From: an uncultured bacterium
Lineage (GTDB): Bacteria > Patescibacteriota > Minisyncoccia > Phycocordibacterales > GWA1-40-21
Length of the DNA: 34,157 bases
NCBI GenBank assembly: GCA_903831305.1
Contig: CAIKXE010000011.1
Coordinates: forward strand, 76,002-110,158
Reading direction: 5' to 3'
Of the stretch, positions 7,183-15,197 are shown piece by piece; position 1 is the first letter of the stretch, and every line of letters begins with the position of its first letter. The notes under the pieces were generated by a model. It ran no database searches, was not told where the DNA came from, and worked only from the letters and a program-made list of their open reading frames with translations. A program made the translations under genes and the position numbers.

Positions 7183-8958
7183 ATGAAAACAGGAAAAAAT
7201 ATTAAAATTAGCCAAATATTCAAGCAATTTTGGCTGGGAGCTAAACCTAGGCGAGGGGCTTTTTTCTTGGCGTATTTTCTGTACTTTATTGCCAGTGTTA
7301 TTAATATTATTGTACCACTTTATTATAAAAAGTTTTTTGATTTACTGGGTCAAACTGGGGATAAACATTTATTGATTTTTGGTCTCACAAAAATCATCAT
7401 TATTATTGCCCTTTTACATTTCGTAATGTGGGTATTCTGGCGAACAGCTGATTTTACTTCTTCTTTTATGATGTCAAAAACTCTTGCTAGATTAAAGCAA
7501 AACTGTTTTGATTATATGTTTAAACATTCATATGGTTTTTTTACAAATAATTTTACTGGTTCTCTGGTTCAACGGGTAAATCGTTTTACTCGAGCTTTTG
7601 AAATATTAAGCAATAGCATCGTATATCAGATCATACCGCTTATCGTCACTATTTTTGGTTCAATAATTGTCACTTATTTTATTGCTCCTGTCGTTTCCTT
7701 TCTCCTTATTGGTTGGATAATAATATTCATTATTTTCACGATTTTTATTTCTCAGTGGAAATTAAAATATGATGTTATTGTGGCCGAATCAGATTCAAAG
7801 ACCACCGGTTATTTATCTGATAGTATTACAAATAGTAATACTGTTTCTTTATTTACTAGTCTTGATTATGAGTCCAAGGCTTTTAAGGATGTAACTGATA
7901 ATCAAGCAAATAAAACCAGGTTTTCATGGTATCTTAGTGATATCATTGATGCCGTCCAAGGGTTTTTGATTGTGGCGGTTGAATTTTGTATTTTTTATTA
8001 CACATTGAAATATTGGGAGCAAGGTCTGGCCACCATCGGTACTTTTGTGTTAGCCCAAACTTACATAATTGGTTTAGCTAATCAACTTTGGAATTTGAAT
8101 AAGGTCGTCAGGACAATCTATCAAGGTATTGCTGATGCCAAGGAAATGGTGGAAATTTTGGAGATGCCTTATGAGATTAAAGACGTGATTGGAGCAAAAA
8201 ATTTGGTGGTAAATAAGGGAGAAATTATTTTCAAAGATGTCAGTTTTAATTTTGATGAAAGTCGTGAAGTTTTGGTTAATATAAATATCAATATAAAACC
8301 TGGGGAGAAGATTGGTCTCGTTGGACCATCAGGCGCTGGTAAGACCACTTTTGTCCGTTTGATCATGCGTTTATATGAATTGACAAAAGGGAAGATAGAA
8401 ATTGATGGTCAGAATATTCAGTTGGTTGGGCAAGATAGTCTTAGGAAAAATATCAGTCTGGTCCCTCAAGATCCAGTTTTATTTCACCGGACGTTGCTGG
8501 AAAATATTCGTTATGGGAGGCGCGGAGCCACGGATGAAGAAGTGAAGGAGGCGGCCAGACTGGCTCATTGTGATGAATTTATAGATACTCTTCCGTTAAA
8601 ATATGAAACTTTTGTGGGAGAGCGAGGTATAAAATTGTCTGGTGGTGAACGTCAGCGGGTGGCTATTGCGAGGGCTATTTTAAAACACGCTCCAATTTTG
8701 ATTCTGGATGAGGCTACCTCCAGCCTAGATTCTCATTCGGAAAAATTAATTCAGGACGCTTTGGATCATCTTATGAAAGATTGCACCACTATCGTCATTG
8801 CTCATCGTCTGTCTACTATTCGTAAAATGGATCGAATTATTGCTATGAATGGTGGTAAAATTGTAGAAGATGGGACACATGATGAACTGGCAAATAAAAA
8901 TAGCGGTCTGTATAAGGATCTCTGGGAACTCCAAGCCGGCGGTTTTATTCAGAAGTAA
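7183..8958 (+). CDS. ABC exporter, fused permease and ATPase (MsbA/MDR-like half-transporter)
   Basis: A 591-residue half-transporter expected to form a homodimer in the cytoplasmic membrane and pump lipids, peptides or drugs outward using ATP. The N-terminal ~330 residues contain about six membrane helices (for example GAFFLAYFLYFIASVINIIV and VVSFLLIGWIIIFIIFTIF). The ATPase half carries Walker A GPSGAGKTT, Q-loop LVPQDPVLFH, signature LSGGERQRVAIARA, Walker B ILILDEATSSLDS and the switch histidine in IVIAHRLST. All motifs are intact. It has its own leaderless-type promoter. The substrate is not predictable from sequence. The flanking genes (CYTH upstream, HExxH proteins downstream) do not point to one. 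Confidence 0.95.
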   Translation: MKTGKNIKISQIFKQFWLGAKPRRGAFFLAYFLYFIASVINIIVPLYYKKFFDLLGQTGDKHLLIFGLTKIIIIIALLHFVMWVFWRTADFTSSFMMSKTLARLKQNCFDYMFKHSYGFFTNNFTGSLVQRVNRFTRAFEILSNSIVYQIIPLIVTIFGSIIVTYFIAPVVSFLLIGWIIIFIIFTIFISQWKLKYDVIVAESDSKTTGYLSDSITNSNTVSLFTSLDYESKAFKDVTDNQANKTRFSWYLSDIIDAVQGFLIVAVEFCIFYYTLKYWEQGLATIGTFVLAQTYIIGLANQLWNLNKVVRTIYQGIADAKEMVEILEMPYEIKDVIGAKNLVVNKGEIIFKDVSFNFDESREVLVNININIKPGEKIGLVGPSGAGKTTFVRLIMRLYELTKGKIEIDGQNIQLVGQDSLRKNISLVPQDPVLFHRTLLENIRYGRRGATDEEVKEAARLAHCDEFIDTLPLKYETFVGERGIKLSGGERQRVAIARAILKHAPILILDEATSSLDSHSEKLIQDALDHLMKDCTTIVIAHRLSTIRKMDRIIAMNGGKIVEDGTHDELANKNSGLYKDLWELQAGGFIQK

Positions 8959-9032
8959 TTTGGTTTGTGGGGAATCTGTGTTAACTTAAAGAAGCATTAC
9001 CAGTGTATTTTACCTAAGATCTCTCTAATATA

Positions 9033-9671
9033 ATGAAAACAGCGAAATTAAAAATAATTTACAGCGAAGAATTTGATATTCAAAGGGTTAAAAAGACCTT
9101 AAGTAAAATTGATTGGTTTATAGAAAATAAATATAATTATAAAAAGTTTCCTTTACCAAAAGCTCTGGATAAGGAAAAACTTCAGAGTTATTCCGAGAGT
9201 GACATAAAAGAGGCTGTCAGAGCTGAATATACTGATGTTTTGTATAAAGAGTGTGAAAAGACTTTAATTGATAATTGGGCAAAAGTTTTTGGTGAATTGG
9301 AGCAGGCTTTTGTAAAAAGTGGTCTGTCTTGCCGAGATAAATACATAATTTACCTGACAAAATATGGGACTGGTGGAAGTTATAATTTACCAAACACTGT
9401 AGTCATAAATATTGTTTCTTCGGCGAGAGAAAGAGTTTTGTCGGTGATAATTCATGAGATAGTTCATCTGGCTATAGAGAAACAGATAGTTAAATATAAA
9501 ATCACGCAATGGCAGAAAGAGGTGATTGTTGACAGCTTTCTAAACAAAGTCTATCCTGGTATGTTAAAACAGCAAAATTATCCTTTTGATATGTCTGAGA
9601 CACAAAAAATATTTGAAAAGTATTATCCGGATGCAGAGTTGATTATGAGTAATATATCTAAATTAGAGTAA
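9033..9671 (+). CDS. HExxH zincin-like protein 1
   Basis: A 212-residue protein not matched to a named family. Its central motif VIIHEIVHLAIEKQI (H141, E142, H145) is a zinc-metalloprotease HExxH, and the following helix WQKEVIVDSF offers E163 or D167 as a third ligand. The N-terminal half is charged and helical. There is no signal peptide or membrane segment, so it is probably cytoplasmic. The ATG overlaps an AT-rich TATAATG, so its promoter is uncertain. A second small HExxH protein follows 17 bases downstream, making a likely two-gene transcript. It may be a peptidase or a catalytically idle zincin. Confidence is high that it is a gene and moderate for metal binding. Confidence 0.7.
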   Translation: MKTAKLKIIYSEEFDIQRVKKTLSKIDWFIENKYNYKKFPLPKALDKEKLQSYSESDIKEAVRAEYTDVLYKECEKTLIDNWAKVFGELEQAFVKSGLSCRDKYIIYLTKYGTGGSYNLPNTVVINIVSSARERVLSVIIHEIVHLAIEKQIVKYKITQWQKEVIVDSFLNKVYPGMLKQQNYPFDMSETQKIFEKYYPDAELIMSNISKLE

Positions 9672-9688
9672 TAAATCTTTTTTGAAAA

Positions 9689-10354
9689 ATGATTAAAATT
9701 TCATTAAATAAAGAACTGGATTATGAAGTGTACCAGGATTTTAATAATTTTTTTGTGGCCGGAGCGGATTTTGGTGGGGGAATTAAGAAAGATCATCCAG
9801 GCATAAGTTTGGAAAATTACAAAAAATACATTGATGATTTTTATATTGCCAACCAAGATGAGATGACAGAGAACCTGGATCTGGTGAATAATCTGATATC
9901 GGAGAAGCAGGATAAGTTTTACTCAGCTTTAAAAGATATTTTTCATATGGATTTTAATGCGGACCCTTACCAAGGCTATCTCTCTATTTTTAATTGTAAC
10001 CCCCGCTGGCCGGAGACCAAGACTTTTCAAATATTTTACAAGAAAGATTTATCACATATGTTGGAGGTTGCCTGTCACGAATCTCTTCATTTTGCTTTTT
10101 TTGACTATTTGGACAAAAATTTTACGTCCCAAATTAATGGCTTAAGTAAAAACTCTGGTGTTTTATGGGAATTATCTGAAATCTTAAACGTCATCATTTT
10201 AAACCTACCTCCGTTCAATGAAATCCTAGGTATGGAAGAATTATTATTCTATCCAGAATTACAACCAAAACTTGATAAAGCTAAAGAGATTTGGAATGAA
10301 TGCGGTGGCAATATTAAGGAGCTTATTAATATGTATCTGGAGGATATAAAATAG
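9689..10354 (+). CDS. HExxH zincin-like protein 2
   Basis: A 221-residue, acidic, probably cytoplasmic protein. The motif VACHESLHFAFFDYL near residue 131 is an HExxH zinc-binding site. About 30 residues later WELSEILNVII contains a glutamate suitable as a third ligand. It shares overall size and motif position with the gene just upstream, but little other similarity is obvious by eye. The pair may therefore be old paralogues or two independent zincins. No export signal is present. The gene lies 17 bases after the first one and is followed by the AT-rich accessory block. Function unknown. Confidence 0.68.
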   Translation: MIKISLNKELDYEVYQDFNNFFVAGADFGGGIKKDHPGISLENYKKYIDDFYIANQDEMTENLDLVNNLISEKQDKFYSALKDIFHMDFNADPYQGYLSIFNCNPRWPETKTFQIFYKKDLSHMLEVACHESLHFAFFDYLDKNFTSQINGLSKNSGVLWELSEILNVIILNLPPFNEILGMEELLFYPELQPKLDKAKEIWNECGGNIKELINMYLEDIK

Positions 10355-10395
10355 CTAATTTTGGGCACAGCTGGATTTTTTGGGGGGATTTGGGG

Positions 10396-10401
10396 TATAG
10401 T
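10396..10401 (+). promoter_or_regulatory. -10 element of the 35-residue mini-ORF
   Basis: TATAGT stands six bases before the ATG at 10408, the same leaderless layout as at the second copy (TATAAT at 17570-17575). Confidence 0.45.
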
Positions 10402-10406
10402 TACCT

Positions 10407-10447
10407 TATGAATTTAGACGATATATACACCCCGCTTGAGGAGGCAA
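10407..10447 (+). repeat. 40-bp direct repeat, copy 1
   Basis: Matches 17582-17622 with about four mismatches in 40 bases, including ATGAATTTAGACG, ATATACACCCC and CTTGAGGAGG. The two copies bracket the accessory operon in the same orientation. Confidence 0.75.
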
Positions 10448-10515
10448 AAGAGGAGATTCAGAGGCGCTGGGAGGATAAAGAATTGAAGAAAAAGGTAGAA
10501 GAATATTTAGGCTAA
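10408..10515 (+). CDS. 35-residue mini-ORF, possible detached N-terminal prefix
   Basis: Too short for the ORF track. It encodes MNLDDIYTPLEEAKEEIQRR and ends ...KKKVEEYLG, a charged amphipathic helical peptide. From memory, similar 'MNL.(D/N).IYTPLEEAK.EI..RW' stretches begin many otherwise unrelated CPR proteins, so this may be a prefix separated from its former gene rather than a free peptide. A 40-bp near-copy of its first 13 codons occurs at 17581-17623. It has a -10 six bases before the ATG and is followed within seven bases by the REP-like 15-mer ATGGTGGCTGACCCC. Translation is plausible; function unknown. Confidence 0.45.
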   Translation: MNLDDIYTPLEEAKEEIQRRWEDKELKKKVEEYLG

Positions 10516-10521
10516 AAAAGT

Positions 10522-10536
10522 ATGGTGGCTGACCCC
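10522..10536 (+). repeat. REP-like 15-mer, left flank of accessory block
   Basis: ATGGTGGCTGACCCC. Its reverse complement, with one difference, occurs at 17517-17531. Immediately after it, ACCCC and GGGGT can pair across an 11-base loop. The look recalls REP elements linked to IS200-like (RAYT) transposases, but no transposase is in the window. Confidence 0.55.
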
Positions 10537-10603
10537 TTTATAAATGTGGGGTGGTGCGATATTAAATTGAATGTGCCAATTGTGTGTTGGACAAGACTGC
10601 CAC

Positions 10604-10631
10604 TTTACTTTTTAGTATCTTTTGATACAAT
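10604..10631 (+). promoter_or_regulatory. Promoter of the gltX accessory operon
   Basis: TTTACT, a 16-base spacer and TACAAT, with a TG one base upstream of the -10 (extended -10). The predicted start near 10638 leaves a leader of about 33 bases before the ATG at 10671. A small inverted repeat GTATC-tttt-GATAC overlaps the spacer and -10 and could be an operator. Confidence 0.5.
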
Positions 10632-10670
10632 CAGGTTGTTAGTTTTATTATAAGTAAAAGCATAAAAAGC

Positions 10671-12386
10671 ATGGAAAATAATAATAATTTGCCCTTGAAT
10701 GAACAAGAGAGTCTTAAAGAATTAACGCCTGAGCAAAAAAGTAATCGTCAATTAGCCGAGCGTCTTTTCCCAGAAGATTTACCAAGTATTGAGTCTCTAC
10801 TTACTCGATATCCTGATAGGGAGTTACCAAAAGGGGCCATGGTTACTAGAATCGCTCCAAGTCCAACTGGTTTTATGCATATTGGTGGTATGTATATGGC
10901 ACTGATATCATGTCGTTTAGCCCATCAAACAAATGGTGTTTATTATTTACGAATTGAAGATACCGATCAAAAGAGAGAGGTCGAAGGTGCCCGTAAAGTA
11001 GTGACTGATTCTCTACATAAATTTGGTTTAGATCCAGATGAAGGAGAGGGTATTAATGGTGTTGAAAAAGGTGCATATGGTCCCTATCGACAGTCTGAAA
11101 GGAAAGATATCTATAAATCTTTCATTAAACATCTTGTGGAAATTGGCAGAGCCTACCCTTGTTTTTGTAGTGAAGAAGAACTTGAAGCAACACATAAAAA
11201 ACAGGAAGAACTTAATGTTAAATCTGGTTACTATGGAGTTTGGGCCAAGTATAGAAATGCGGATCCAAATATTGTTGAGGAGATGCTAAATCAAGGCAAA
11301 CCTTATATTATAAGATTTAAATCGCTTGGTAGTAATGAAAATAAAATTGTTTATAATGACTTGTTGAAAGGTCAAATTGAGTTACCCGAGAATGATCTTG
11401 ATTTGGTAATTCTTAAATCAGATGGATTACCAACTTATCATTTCGCCCACGTAATTGACGATCATTTAATGGGAACTACTCACGTGTTACGTGGCGATGA
11501 ATGGTTATCTTCAATTCCCTTACATCGTGAACTATTCAAAGCTTTTGAATTCAAATGTCCTGAGTATGCTCATATCGCTCCTATTAATAAGATTGACGAG
11601 TCTGGGGGTAAAAGAAAACTCTCTAAAAGAAAGGATCCAGAAGCCAACATTTCTTTTTTTGGAGAGAATGGATATCCAGAAGTTGCTGTTGTTGAATATC
11701 TGATGAACCTTGCAAATTCGAATTTTGAAGATTGGAGAAAGGCTAATCCTGACAAGTTGTATACCGAATTCCAACTAGCTCTTAAAAAGCTTCCAGATAG
11801 TGCCGGTCCCCTGTTTGACAGGGTTAAATTAAATGATATAGCTAAGGAAAAAATAGCTGGGATGAAGGCAGAGGATTTGTATGCAAAAGTGTTAGATTGG
11901 TCTTCAAAATACGATCCTGATTTTAAGGAAATTTTAGAAAAAGACCCCGAGTATTGGATTAAGGTTTTTTCAATTGATCGTGGAGGAAACAAATCACGAA
12001 AAGACATTACTATGTGGTCTGAAGTCAAAGAAATTTCCGCTTTTTTTAATAAAGATAGGTTTATCGAGCCAGACTGGTCTAGTTTTACAAGTAAACTCAA
12101 TACAGACGAGATAAAAAGTATTATCAGTCAATATGATCTAGTATTTTCTTTAGATGACTCGTCAGACAAGTGGATGGAAAAGATTAAACAAATCGCTGTA
12201 AATTTTGGATTTGCTCCAGATACAAAAACATATAAGAAAAATAAGGAGAGTTTTAGAGGTCACGTCGGAGAAGTAGCTCAAATTATAAGATTTGCGATTA
12301 CTGGGCGAACCCAGACTCCAGATTTATACCAAATTATGCAAGTTTTAGGAGAGGAAGAATGTAGAAAAAGACTTACCTTAATCTAA
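10671..12386 (+). CDS. gltX: Glutamyl-tRNA synthetase
   Basis: Charges tRNA with glutamate. A 571-residue class I synthetase with intact active-site signatures: VTRIAPSPTGFMHIGG (HIGH variant, H70), the glutamate-pocket RIEDTD (about 94-99), GTTHVLRGDEW, and KLSKR (about 315-320). A C-terminal anticodon-binding region completes it. It carries a ~55-residue N-terminal extension (ERLFPEDLPSIESLLTRYPD) that I recall from clostridial-type GluRS, so the gene may be laterally acquired. It heads a six-gene, same-strand set whose members overlap or abut; its TAA shares a base with the next ATG. The operon ends with a second, degenerate GluRS. It could be the cell's only GluRS or an extra copy serving the operon; the rest of the genome is needed to tell. 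Confidence 0.93.
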   Translation: MENNNNLPLNEQESLKELTPEQKSNRQLAERLFPEDLPSIESLLTRYPDRELPKGAMVTRIAPSPTGFMHIGGMYMALISCRLAHQTNGVYYLRIEDTDQKREVEGARKVVTDSLHKFGLDPDEGEGINGVEKGAYGPYRQSERKDIYKSFIKHLVEIGRAYPCFCSEEELEATHKKQEELNVKSGYYGVWAKYRNADPNIVEEMLNQGKPYIIRFKSLGSNENKIVYNDLLKGQIELPENDLDLVILKSDGLPTYHFAHVIDDHLMGTTHVLRGDEWLSSIPLHRELFKAFEFKCPEYAHIAPINKIDESGGKRKLSKRKDPEANISFFGENGYPEVAVVEYLMNLANSNFEDWRKANPDKLYTEFQLALKKLPDSAGPLFDRVKLNDIAKEKIAGMKAEDLYAKVLDWSSKYDPDFKEILEKDPEYWIKVFSIDRGGNKSRKDITMWSEVKEISAFFNKDRFIEPDWSSFTSKLNTDEIKSIISQYDLVFSLDDSSDKWMEKIKQIAVNFGFAPDTKTYKKNKESFRGHVGEVAQIIRFAITGRTQTPDLYQIMQVLGEEECRKRLTLI

Positions 12387-13144
12387 TGAGTAAAATACCC
12401 ATTTTTGCAATAATAACTGATTTTGGTTTTGATTTTGCTGTCGCTTCAATGAAAGGACTTATTTTACGTAATCATCCTGATGCAAAAATTATTGACATTG
12501 AACACAGTATTGAACATTTTTCTATTCTGAGTGCTGCGTTTGTGATTCAGAAAGTGTACAAATATTTTCCAAACGATACTATTTTTATTTGTGTTGTGGA
12601 CCCTGGAGTTGGAACAGATAGAGGGCTTATTTGTATAGAAACTGATTGTTATAAGTTTGTTGGGCCAAATAATGGTATATTTCACTACATTCTTGATAAT
12701 CTAAAGGCGGAGGATAAGGTCTATAAAATTAATAATCATTTCATTAATTCGCACTCAAATACTTTCCACGGCAGAGATATATTAACACCCTCAGCAATTG
12801 AATTAGCAAAAGGGAACAGAACTTTTTTAAGTCTTGGTAATAAGGCTGATATGGTTAAATTAGCTTTACTGGTAAGCGGTGCTTTTGTCGTCTTATATAT
12901 AGATGGGTTTGGAAATATCAAGACCAATATTCCAATAGACTCCATCAAGTCAGATTTATTTAATATTTGTATCAATGGCAAAAATAATCCTATTAAATTT
13001 GTCAAAACCTTTGGTGAAGTGAGTGAAGGCGAATTACTTTGTTATAAAGGGAGTAATGATACCTTGGAGATTGCTGTTAATCTAGGTTCTGCCAAGAAAG
13101 TTTTAAATTTAAACGTTGGTGATATTTTAAAAATTAATAATTAG
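12386..13144 (+). CDS. SAM hydrolase / adenosyltransferase (DUF62 family)
   Basis: A 252-residue member of the family that attacks S-adenosylmethionine at C5'. Most members hydrolyse SAM to adenosine and methionine; relatives are fluorinase and chlorinase. The hydrolase-type Asp-Arg-His set is visible: D72 and R79 in VVDPGVGTDRG and H128 in TFHGRDILTPSA. That set is absent from the halogenases, so water is the likely nucleophile. GPNNGIFHYIL and IDGFGNIKTNI are further family blocks in the N- and C-terminal domains. Cytoplasmic. The start overlaps the gltX stop by one base, so translation is probably coupled, and the next gene follows two bases after the stop. In this operon it could remove SAM, supply adenosine, or serve defence or regulation. 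Confidence 0.88.
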   Translation: MSKIPIFAIITDFGFDFAVASMKGLILRNHPDAKIIDIEHSIEHFSILSAAFVIQKVYKYFPNDTIFICVVDPGVGTDRGLICIETDCYKFVGPNNGIFHYILDNLKAEDKVYKINNHFINSHSNTFHGRDILTPSAIELAKGNRTFLSLGNKADMVKLALLVSGAFVVLYIDGFGNIKTNIPIDSIKSDLFNICINGKNNPIKFVKTFGEVSEGELLCYKGSNDTLEIAVNLGSAKKVLNLNVGDILKINN

Positions 13145-13146
13145 AT

Positions 13147-14070
13147 ATGACACCTCAAGCCATTACTTTAAATTTTCCTCTAAATTTTGCAATCTTACTA
13201 AAACTAAATAGCGAAGTGTTATTTGGAAAGAGAGAAGAGTTACTTTTACGGGCATATGTTCCGGGGATAAAAATCAAGAAGGAGTCTATAAAAAGAGATG
13301 GTAAGCCAGATCTAATAATAGATTATCGTTTCAGTAAAGAGCAGAAAATTCTATATAAAAAGAAAGGTATCGTTATTATGGATAATTGGTCTGCTGGGGT
13401 TCCTGTGTATTTTTTCCACCTCATTTATAGTATAAGCCATCAGTTATTGCTTAATAAAGGCCACTACGCGATGCACTCAGTGTGTGTGGGTAAAAAAAAT
13501 CAGTGGTCGCTATTGTTAGGTCATACAGGAGTAGGTAAGAGTTCGTCCATGATTAAACTTTTAAGTAATTATGGGTTCAAACTCTTCTCAAGTAATAAAA
13601 CCTTAGTAAATTTTTCTAGTAGTTCTAGGTTAGTGGCAAGCGCTGGTACTCAAACGGTTACTTATAAGAATAGTGACAAAAAAAATCTAGAAAGTTTAAC
13701 AGAGCAAGGAGTTGGTTTTGTCGACAGGGCTGCCTGTGAATTATTTGGTAAATTTTTAGCCACGAATAAAAAAGTCAAGATAAACTCAGTCTATCTCATA
13801 AGATTAAATCCGGCGGTTAAGGAATTTGTTAAATTAAATGAAATTGAATCTTTGGTTGCTTTATTCCCTTTTTTCTTTGATCATATTAATTCTGATATAA
13901 TCCTTTTTGGTGGTAAAGATTTATATAATGGTGGAACGGTAGTTGCGGATATAAAGAAAAAAGTCCTAAGGTCTCTTAAAAAGTCTCTAAAATATCTAAA
14001 TGTTTATACCTTAAATGGGTCTCTTGATTTCGTCTGTAAGATAATTAATGAACACCATGAAGATAAATAA
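13147..14070 (+). CDS. HPr kinase/PEPCK-like P-loop kinase
   Basis: A 307-residue protein with a Walker A motif LLGHTGVGKSSS (residues 123-134) preceded by HYAMHSVCVGKKNQWS. This is the arrangement of HprK-type kinases, where an 'lHa' strand leads into the P-loop. After the P-loop, NYGFKLFSSNKTLVNFS occupies the place where HprK-like kinases carry an Asp-Asp pair (typically '.sDD'); here it reads SSN, so the acidic metal site looks changed. The N-terminal ~100 residues are not recognisable. Classical HprK regulates sugar uptake through HPr, but no PTS gene is seen. HprK-related kinases are known to modify small molecules and peptides in biosynthetic clusters. It overlaps the following glycosyltransferase by 23 bases. 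The fold call is moderately secure, the substrate unknown. Confidence 0.72.
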   Translation: MTPQAITLNFPLNFAILLKLNSEVLFGKREELLLRAYVPGIKIKKESIKRDGKPDLIIDYRFSKEQKILYKKKGIVIMDNWSAGVPVYFFHLIYSISHQLLLNKGHYAMHSVCVGKKNQWSLLLGHTGVGKSSSMIKLLSNYGFKLFSSNKTLVNFSSSSRLVASAGTQTVTYKNSDKKNLESLTEQGVGFVDRAACELFGKFLATNKKVKINSVYLIRLNPAVKEFVKLNEIESLVALFPFFFDHINSDIILFGGKDLYNGGTVVADIKKKVLRSLKKSLKYLNVYTLNGSLDFVCKIINEHHEDK

Positions 14071-15193
14071 ATTAATTTTTGGCGTGTGTGGAATAGGTCG
14101 TGGCCATATTTACCGACAGTTACCCTTAATCTCTCATTTTGCACATAATTCTAGGATTGTAATTTTTGCCTTTGGAGAGAGCTTTGTGTTTTTTAAGTCC
14201 TATTTTAAAAATAATACTAATATTAAAGTAATATTAGTAGCTGTTCCGTGGATACACGGCGGACCGGTTGGTATTAATTATATAAAAACGGCCAATGAAA
14301 AGTCTAATAAAGGGGTTAATTTTACTTTACAAAATTTTTCAGCTATGGACCAAGCCTACAAGTTTCTTTCTGGTAAACCAGATTTGGTAGTTTCAGATTA
14401 TGAACCGATATCCGCGCAGTATTCCTATTCATTGAATGTTCCACTTGTAACAATTGATCAGCAAAGTAAGTATTTTTATGATGGTTATCCTACTCAGTTA
14501 GGTAACCTTGGATTTATAGAAGAAAGGGCTAGGCTAAGTTTGTTTTTTCCAAAGGCAGAGATGAGAATTGCGTGTTCCTTTTTTAAACCACCAAGCGATA
14601 AAATAACATACGGCGGTTTTGAAGTAAAACTTGTACCAGTTATGATTCGTGATGAAATAACTAAACTAAAGACTAACAATCAAGAGATATCTAAAAATGT
14701 GCTTATCTACCTATCACCATATAGTTCCTTTGTCCAAGATGCAAAAAAAGTTATAGAAATTTTATTTAAGTTTTCAGATTATTCTTTTCATTTATATGTT
14801 TCAAAGAAATCCGATTTTTCAAAAATAAAAAAACAGTTACCAAAAAATATTAAAATAAGTTTTCATGGGGATAAAGGATTCTCCAGGATTCTAAGTTTGT
14901 CAAGTTCCGTTATCTGTACTGCGGGGCACATGTTTCTTTCGGAGATGATGTTTCTTGGTAAGCCAGTATATGCTATCCCTCTTCAGACGTATGAACAAAA
15001 ATATAACGCTAAGATTATCGAGGACAATGGATTTGGTATTATGCGTCCCCAAATAGATTCTAATTCTTTGGGTAAATTTCTGGCAAGTATTATAAAATTT
15101 AAACACAATATTATATCTGACAAAAAAGTCCTTTTAAATGAAGGATCTGGACAGGCACAAATTGTTAATTTACTTAAAAAAATGTTAAAATAA
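14048..15193 (+). CDS. GT-B glycosyltransferase-like protein (MJ1255/Glyco_trans_1_3 type)
   Basis: A 381-residue (372 if started at the in-frame ATG at 14057) protein of the GT-B class, expected to move a sugar from a nucleotide donor. It opens with IFGVCGIGRGHIYRQLP, the glycine-rich acceptor-side loop of the MJ1255-like family. It contains PDLVVSDYEPISAQYSYSL in the N-domain and ends with the donor-site block AGHMFLSEMMFLGKPVYAIP, then TYEQKYNAKIIEDNGFG. No membrane segment is obvious. The start at 14048 overlaps the kinase gene by 23 bases, which points to coupled translation. The S51 peptidase starts four bases after its stop. The sugar and acceptor are unknown; the acceptor might be the product of the operon's other enzymes. 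Confidence 0.82.
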   Translation: MNTMKINKLIFGVCGIGRGHIYRQLPLISHFAHNSRIVIFAFGESFVFFKSYFKNNTNIKVILVAVPWIHGGPVGINYIKTANEKSNKGVNFTLQNFSAMDQAYKFLSGKPDLVVSDYEPISAQYSYSLNVPLVTIDQQSKYFYDGYPTQLGNLGFIEERARLSLFFPKAEMRIACSFFKPPSDKITYGGFEVKLVPVMIRDEITKLKTNNQEISKNVLIYLSPYSSFVQDAKKVIEILFKFSDYSFHLYVSKKSDFSKIKKQLPKNIKISFHGDKGFSRILSLSSSVICTAGHMFLSEMMFLGKPVYAIPLQTYEQKYNAKIIEDNGFGIMRPQIDSNSLGKFLASIIKFKHNIISDKKVLLNEGSGQAQIVNLLKKMLK

Positions 15194-15197
15194 TAAG

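Noticed and set aside
11570-12100. 176-codon minus-strand ORF inside gltX
   Set aside because: Complete shadow of a gene with clear GluRS motifs; no family resemblance of its own.
12386-13144. Reading the DUF62 protein as a fluorinase or chlorinase
   Set aside because: The Asp-Arg-His set typical of the SAM hydrolases is present, which the halogenating relatives lack.
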